A DNA stretch of 64,000 nucleotides from Amphimedon queenslandica (Eukaryota; Porifera; Demospongiae; Haplosclerida; Niphatidae), in NCBI RefSeq assembly GCF_000090795.2, contig NW_003546421.1:120061-184060 (forward strand). The letters are read 5' to 3'. Numbering within the stretch: position 1 is the first letter of the stretch; the number at the start of each line of letters is the position of its first letter. Positions 57,748-64,000 of the stretch are shown piece by piece. The notes beneath the pieces are model-generated. The model was not told where the DNA came from and ran no database searches. It was given only the letters and a program-made list of their open reading frames with translations. The translations under genes and the position numbers were made by a program.

Positions 57748-58873
57748 ATGCTCTCTCTCTTCTTATACTAGCTATTGCTTGTCTCTCTCAGTTTATCAGC
57801 AGTACTAATCTTGCTCTTACATTTGATGCTGCTAACAGTACCTGTACTGCAGCCTGTACTACCTGCAGTGATACCAGTAATACTGATACCAATCAATACA
57901 ACACTGATGATGGGCTATTGAATGAACTATTCAATACTATCAGGAACAATTAATGGTCAAGATATTCAAGAAATAAAATAGAAAATGGATGGTATCATTT
58001 CTTCTCTCTCTCATATCAAAAAGACTGCTACCTCTAATGCTGGAGCTATCAATGATATACTGCTACTAGTGGAAGACCTTATCATGTTACACAATGACTC
58101 ATCTTCCTTCTCTCCTATCCCTACTTCTTGTCAAGAGATTAAGAACAAACAACCAAACAGTCCTTCTGGTGTATATCTACTGAAAACTGCTACCAATGAA
58201 ACTCAATATATTTACTGTAATATCTAATATGGAGGAGCTGTGTGGTTCAGGCGGAGGATGGACAAGACTAGCATATCTGGATATGTCTGATGCTGCACAG
58301 AACTGTCCTTCTGGGTTTAGACTGTACCAGTCAGGAGGAGTTAGAGCTTGTAGTAGACCAGTAACAAACAGTGGTAGCTGTGTATCAGTTAAGTTCCCAT
58401 CTAATGGTATCAGTTATTCTCAGATATGTGGTAGAGTAACAGGATATCATTATTGGACAACTGATGCTGCATGGAGTGGTGACATCAATTCTCCTTACGT
58501 TGATGGTGTTAGTATCACTCAAGGGTTGCCTCGTCAGCATGTCTGGACATTTATAAGTGGATGGAGTGACTCTAACACCAATTGATGCAATTGTAACCAG
58601 CAACTTCAAACATTTATTGGTTAAAATTATTTCTGTGAACCTGGTAATCTTACCAATGATGCTAGTCAGTTTTACACATCTGATCCACTCTGGGATGGTC
58701 AAGAATGCAATGGCGTTGAATCACCTTGTTGTAATGTTCCTGGTATCCCATGGTTTCACAGAAACTATGGTAGCACTACCACTACTGACTATATTGAGTT
58801 GAGGGTCTGTGCTGATCAAGAAACTACTGATGAAGACAGTCCTGTTGGCTTTTATGAGATTTACATCAAGTAG
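57748..58873 (+). pseudogene. decayed copy of M6
   Basis: Nearly identical to M6 from its upstream flank onward, with the same out-of-phase ATG and CT run. Further lesions: a four-base insertion creating TAA near 57952, CAG to TAG near 57979, a seven-base duplication (TAATATC) near 58222 shifting frame, and in-frame TGA (58583-58585) and TAA (58622-58624) in the fibrinogen-like domain. GSPRQHV has become GLPRQHV. The 3' half looks closer to the membrane-type genes (FYEIYIK), hinting at mixed ancestry. Clearly non-coding now. Confidence 0.92.
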
Positions 58874-59811
58874 AAAACAGCTTTAGTATTGTAGTTGTAG
58901 TAACAATAATTAGATTTGCTGACAATGCTTTTTAATCATATGTACATGTATGTCTTAAAGCTCCTAAATGACCACATTCCACTATAATACTACTGAGTAC
59001 TACACCCACTACTTGTCAGTCCCAGTAACATTTGTGTAGTCCATAACTTTGCTTGTACTAGTTGATATTCAGTTAGTTACCTTCTTTCTTTAAAATGTTA
59101 AGACCAGTTCTCTTGTGCTACTTCACTGCTTTAACATATCTTCAGGCAATACTACATCATTTGTAATCCTTCTTAGAAACAACATTTTCTCAGTTAAAAT
59201 ATGCCCACTATATGGTATGTTACAGTCAAAGGAATTATTGCTAATTGCTACTATACCTACTATATGCAACATGTAGGAGTGACTACATTCTTGTGGTTTT
59301 GTGGACTGCAGTACCCATTCCTACCAACTGCAGGCTATTAATTTATGCCAGTTTCACATGCCACATTTCTCATAGAATTATGCATGAATAGTCTTTACAT
59401 GCATGCACATATAGCTATGGTAATTTGTGCATCTCCCATTTCGGTGAAAGTAACCATTTATGCAAGTTTGGTGCTGCTAAAATCTATTTAAATTATCTGA
59501 ACCATTTGCTATTTTATGCATTTTTGATAACAGAATTTTTATGTTCTCATTAAAGTTTGTGTCCAGTGCTGCATGACTTCAGCAATGTTATTTTACCATA
59601 TAAGGATACACAGAAACTCTGTTATTTTAGTGAGTATAGCATTTTGCACTATTATAGTATAATCATTTTGCCCTTTTATGGGATTGTATAATTATTTATA
59701 GTCACACAATAGACTATTTTGTTGTGCATTAGCAATTTATTATAACCAAACAAATGTATTAGTGTAAAATATTTTAACTATGTAGCATGCATTTATAGAC
59801 AGTAGTCATAT
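58874..59811. other. spacer after the M6-like pseudogene
   Basis: AT-rich, no gene or recognised repeat seen on either strand. Confidence 0.5.
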
Positions 59812-60072
59812 ATGTACCATGAGTCAAGGGAAGCTACAGCATCATGGAATAAAGGATCAAAGCAGTCAACATGGGGTGCACCATTAGTAGTTATTGCTTT
59901 ATTACTGTGTCTTATAGTATTGCTACTGGTGGTAATACTTTGTTTATCACTGGTTCAATTGGCTGCCAGAGATACTACCAGTACCAGTACAGCTACTACT
60001 GGAGCTATTGCTGGTAACAATGATTCAATGAATATCCTAACTTCACTCAATGGGCCAATGATATAGTGTCTA
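59812..60072 (+). pseudogene. truncated N-terminal copy of the M14 type
   Basis: Encodes SREATASWNKGSKQSTW, the membrane helix (LVVIALLLCLIVLLLVVILCL) and the start of the ectodomain (STATTGAIAGNN), as in M14. An eight-base insertion (about 60026-60034) then shifts frame to a TAG at 60064. Homology to M14 stops at GTGTCTA (60072), the point where M14 turns into the shared repeat sequence. No stalk or fibrinogen-like domain follows. Confidence 0.82.
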
Positions 60073-60877
60073 GAAACTAAATCATAGGAATATCATAATC
60101 TTACAATTAAGAAGACACTCAAGGAAAATCATTTTCATTTGCTTGGTTTCTGGCAGGATATGCTACTCCTCACTGTGTCAGTAATATAATTTTTATGCTG
60201 GCTGGGGAGTATATAGTATGTTAAGTTATACTATATTATATGTCAAGACTATTGTAACTTGGTTACAATATTAATATAGTATGTAGTGGTTTGTGGGCTA
60301 GAGAGAGAGGGAGAGTAACAAGCCTAAGAAGCATTACAATCACTATGAAAATACTAGGAATTATCTTAGGGATGTTCCTGTGAACTTTTGTCATATCTGT
60401 TATTATAGTGGTTGTATTGATGGAGGGTATTTCGTGGCATAGTGACGTAAGGCAGTATAATGTACTTACTGTTAAGGCATGTTTATACATTTACAAATTG
60501 TTTAGTAAACTTTATATACAACTGTTCAAATAGTGATACAAAAAGAGATTAAGGAGAATGAATTATGAAAGTGAATAATTCCCTCCTTTTCAATTTTGGC
60601 AAAATTTGGCCCAAGACAGTGTAATAGCAGATTTAACTGTACTTTCATTCTGTCTACATTGTCTAGATCTAGTTTTTGTATTAATAATGCACATGTTGTT
60701 TATATAAAGCTGGAATTTAAAATACAGTTGACTGAGACAACATACGACAGTAGTCTACAACAGCACTTACTACATTACTATAAAAATCTAATAATCATCT
60801 TTTGTAATTATTACTATAAAAGAATTAAAGTACTACAAACATGTAATTAGATCAGGAATCAACAGCTGCTTCAAAGA
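60073..60877. other. spacer between two M14-type remnants
   Basis: AT-rich. A short GGCAAAATTTGGCCCAAGAC word near 60597 recalls the dispersed ~180 bp repeat. No gene. Confidence 0.5.
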
Positions 60878-61020
60878 TGGAAGTAAAAGGGGAACAACTA
60901 GCCCCCGTACATGCAGAGTCAAGAGATTCCTTATGAACTAGTTGATTTCAATACTAATGTAAAAAATGAAAAATTCCTAACTATGTAGCAGACAGTAGTC
61001 ATTATGTATCATCTCTAATG
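60878..61020 (+). pseudogene. second N-terminal remnant of the M14 type
   Basis: Begins with ATGGAAGTAAAAGG like M14 (MEVK) and continues to TTGATTTCAATACTAATG, but a frameshift gives a TGA after SRDS. From about 60980 it shares ATGTAGCAGACAGTAGTCAT with the flank of the remnant at 59812, so the two pieces come from overlapping duplications. Confidence 0.75.
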
Positions 61021-61274
61021 TACTTCCATTTATAAAACTCATGACATTCAGTGATATAGCTCTATTTTCCTTTTATGGATATATTTTATCTGCAGTTACT
61101 GTAGTAGTTTATATTGATGTTTGATGGTTTCATCTACTACTAAGTAATAGCAGTAATACTGTTACTAGCCTAGCATATGATTGGATAGTACTCAGCCGCT
61201 AGTAACAGTATTACCATAGAGAGTACCTTCTTGTGACTACTATTTGGTATTGGCTGCTTTAGATTTCTTAAGCA

Positions 61275-62660
61275 ATGGAAGTAAAGGACGATTGCAAGAC
61301 ACTAGTTTCTGTACAAGAGAATCCTTATGAACTGGCTGATTTCAATACTAATGGAAGGAAGAATGATGATCAATCAAGAGAAGCTACAGCATCATGGAAT
61401 AAAGGATCAAAGCAGTCAACATGGAGTTCACCATTAGTAGTCATTGCTGTATTACAGTGCCTGATGGTGTTACTACTGGTAGTAATACTTTGTCTATTAC
61501 TGGTTCAATTGACTGCCAGAGATACTACCAATACCAGTACAGCTACTACTGGAGCTATTGCTGGTAACAATGAATCACCTAACTTCACTCAATGGGCTAA
61601 TGATATAGTGTCTAAAGTTAACAGCAATGTAACAGGGAGCCTTCCTGACTTCAATGAATGGGCTAATGGTGTATCACAAAATACCCTTCAACTATTTCAG
61701 GACAATACCAACTTCACTGAACTTGATGAACAAATCTTACAAACTACAAGAGATTCTGCACAAAAGCTCATTAACATTGTCAATACTCTCTCTAATCTAC
61801 AAGACACCAGTACCTCTACTGCTGGAGTGGCTGATGATATACTACTAATAGCACAAGAACTATTAGTACTACACAATGAATCAACTGCTTTACCTACCTC
61901 TTGTAAAGAGATTAAGGAGAGTCAACCTAACAGTCCATCAGGTTATTATATACTGGCAAGTACTGATGGAGCATATTCTACATACTGTAATATGGGAACA
62001 TTGTGTGGTTCAGGAGGAGGATGGGCAAGACTAGCATATCTGGATATGTCTGATGCTACACAGAACTGTCCTTTTGGGTTTAGACTGTACCAGTTTGGAG
62101 GAGTTAGAGCTTGTGGTAGACCAGTAACAAACAGTGGTAGCTGTGTATCAGTTCAGTTCCCATCTAATAATATCAGTTATTCTCAGATATGTGGTAGGGT
62201 AATAGGATATCAATATGCATCAACTGATGCTGTTAGTGAATCTGTTAATAATATCAATTCCCATTACCTTGATGGTGTTAGTATCACTCGTGGGTCTCCT
62301 CGTCAACATGTCTGGTCACTGTATGCTGGTGTCTATTCAGATTACAGTATTAGTTTTAACATTTGTCCTTGTGCTGGTGGTACTAGTCCACAGTCTTTTG
62401 TTGGTAACAATTACTTTTGTGAGGCTGGTACTCGAGGCACTAGCATATCACAAATTCTCTACACATCTGATCCACTCTGGGATGGTCAAGGATGTACTGG
62501 CCTGGAATCGTCTTGTTGTAATGTTCCTGGTATCCCATGGTTTCACAGAGACTATGGTAGCACTACCACTACTGACTATATTGAGTTGAGGGTCTGTGGA
62601 GATGAAGGAACAAATAATGATGATGCTCCTGTTAGTTATTATGAGATTTACATTAAGTAG
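61275..62660 (+). CDS. array gene M14: different tail and helix fused to shared stalk and domain, 461 aa
   Basis: Single exon, MEVKDDCKTLVSV. The tail has one tyrosine motif (NPYELADF). The helix region differs from M1 (LVVIAVLQCLMVLLLVVILC). After GAIAGNNESPNFTQWANDIVS, sequence identity to M1/M3 starts abruptly at about 61614 with SKVNSNVTGSLPDFNEWANG: one full repeat plus the partial unit. Then come the shared helical segment and a fibrinogen-like domain with loops YASTDAVSESVNNINSHY and YAGVYSDYSISFNICPCAG. It ends YYEIYIK. Minor departures in fixed blocks: GGWARLAYL and CPFGFRLYQFGG. Confidence 0.87.
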   Translation: MEVKDDCKTLVSVQENPYELADFNTNGRKNDDQSREATASWNKGSKQSTWSSPLVVIAVLQCLMVLLLVVILCLLLVQLTARDTTNTSTATTGAIAGNNESPNFTQWANDIVSKVNSNVTGSLPDFNEWANGVSQNTLQLFQDNTNFTELDEQILQTTRDSAQKLINIVNTLSNLQDTSTSTAGVADDILLIAQELLVLHNESTALPTSCKEIKESQPNSPSGYYILASTDGAYSTYCNMGTLCGSGGGWARLAYLDMSDATQNCPFGFRLYQFGGVRACGRPVTNSGSCVSVQFPSNNISYSQICGRVIGYQYASTDAVSESVNNINSHYLDGVSITRGSPRQHVWSLYAGVYSDYSISFNICPCAGGTSPQSFVGNNYFCEAGTRGTSISQILYTSDPLWDGQGCTGLESSCCNVPGIPWFHRDYGSTTTTDYIELRVCGDEGTNNDDAPVSYYEIYIK

Positions 62661-64000
62661 AATTAGTCTACATCTTTTAAGACTATTATGCCATTTATGC
62701 TTAATTATAGATTAGTGATTTTAGCTATTAGTTATGTTGCTATTTTTCTGCATGTGAGCTCCTTTTTTGCTGTATAGGTCTAATCTCCCTTTATACTTTT
62801 ATGGCTTAATGATAAGAATTTTCTTAATTGGCCTCGCCCAGCTTTGCGTAGGCGAGGACTAGGTACTCGGTTTGTCTGTCTGTCATTCATTCATTCTGTG
62901 TGCTAGATTTTGTCTTTGAGAATGTATATCTTTACAATCGCGTGCTCTAAACCTGTGAGAGCTTCTCTTCTGTTAGGAAAAGTCTTGCTTTACTGCTTCG
63001 AGATGTTTCGAGAACAGCTCTAGGTAGTACAAGCTTTTTAACTCACGAGAAAATGCCCAGCAATAGCGGTAGTACTCTGGATGTAAATGAGACTCTTTCC
63101 CAGTAGATCAAGACTATTTATTTATTTAATATGTGTGGGACTCTTTAAATCTTCCTTTTCTGTGAGTTATAGCTACTCGAATTTCATCCCGAGTAAAGTG
63201 CTGTAGCAGTAGTTCGCTAGTCCATGGCTAGTCTAAGGATCCTAAACTCTCTTAAGTCACTCAATCTATCTAGGCAACAGTATTTGTGCCATTATAACAT
63301 CATATAGTGCTTAGAAGAAGAGAAAAAACGTGAAGCTTCCCTCTCACATGGTCTTGCTGCATTAATGCCACGCCTCCAAGCAGGACCAAGCTGGGAGTTG
63401 GCCCTGCAGCTTGCCAGTTCTGCAAGCATGCAAGAGCTAGTGTAACTGCAGCTAGGAAGCTAGCTGTTATGATAATCCCTTGGCCTCAAAAGCACAATTT
63501 CTAATTTTTTTGCATAGCATGTTTTGATAGATTGTGGCCACAACAATAGCTGTGGTTATGAAACCCATGATGTTTTTAAAATGAGAGTGCAACAAGTATA
63601 AATATAGTGTATAAATAAGTGATAAATCTTGAGATGCTAATGGGAATTTATGAACACGTTTTACCAATTTTTGAGATTCTAGAGTCCCATCATACTTTTC
63701 ACACTTGCTTCAGTAGTCCAGGCTGTCAGCACTTTTGATCTATATCATTTAAATGTACTGGCTTAGGCTAGCTAAGCATAACACATCCCAAGCAGCTTTA
63801 GGGGCGAGGCCATGCACCTTTGGTGTCTCGTTAACATTGTGATTCTGTTTCGTCATCACTTGCTACACACATTTCTGTATCTTTTGTGTTTGTATTCATT
63901 CCAGTTTCTCAGATATATGCACACTTTCACACATTTCGTCTTATATCTGGGTGTGGCAGCTCCGCCTTGATTTCTAACATTGTGATTTTGTTTCGTCATC
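62661..64000. other. right flank, no gene recognised
   Basis: Contains a GC-rich hairpin, CCTCGCCCAGC...TAGGCGAGG (62832-62857), and a repeated word, TAACATTGTGATT-C/T-TGTTTCGTC (63831-63857, 63976-64000), near a second GGGGCGAGGCC word at 63802. These look like pieces of one dispersed repeat family. A GTGTAACTGCAGCTAGG region near 63440 has no coding support. Confidence 0.5.

Overview
The window is eukaryotic and metazoan. Genes are split by short GT-AG introns, the DNA is AT-rich, and single-copy animal orthologues are interleaved with many small inverted-repeat elements. A fibrinogen-like gene array, a ZU5/CARD-type protein, compact genes and intronic repeats point to a demosponge, most likely close to Amphimedon queenslandica. 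The species is inferred from style and gene content and was not searched.

Left part, about 1-33,000: ordinary genes, most of them reconstructable exon by exon with all phases closing. In order: HACL1 (minus, 5' part, runs off the left edge); a 16-exon Kelch / coiled-coil / ZU5-like / CARD-like gene (plus); STPG1 (minus), divergent from ELOC (plus); a single-exon secreted beta-helix-like protein (plus); USP14 (minus), carrying a cysteine-rich, probably GPI-anchored gene inside one intron; FTCD (plus), divergent from USP14; a CIB-family EF-hand protein (plus); and an unrecognised five-exon gene (minus). Introns and spacers hold TA-flanked inverted-repeat elements, a dispersed ~180 bp repeat and many TACATG-type hexamer tracts.

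Right part, about 33,600-62,700: a tandem array of intronless genes, all on the plus strand. Seven are open throughout (M1 34298, M3 40132, M4 43982, M5 45971, M8 50346 with a small gap, M10 54569, M14 61275). One has a 150 bp gap (M2 37491) and one has a frameshifted start (M6 48033). Several decayed copies or 3'-end fragments lie between them, one of them inverted. The typical product is a type II membrane protein: a short cytoplasmic tail with tyrosine motifs, one transmembrane helix, a stalk with 0-8 copies of a 22-residue glycosylation-sequon repeat, a helical segment, and a C-terminal fibrinogen-like (FReD-like) domain. Within that domain, blocks homogenised between copies alternate with variable loops.

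By architecture the array looks like a young, fast-evolving family of surface recognition receptors with intracellular signalling tails. Recombination appears to exchange N-terminal modules (M4, M14) and to change repeat number. A role in immunity or self-recognition is inference. The Kelch/ZU5/CARD gene is the other unusual element and resembles an innate-immune adaptor. Three assembly gaps (22109-22589, 37811-37960, 51039-51048) affect USP14, M2 and M8.
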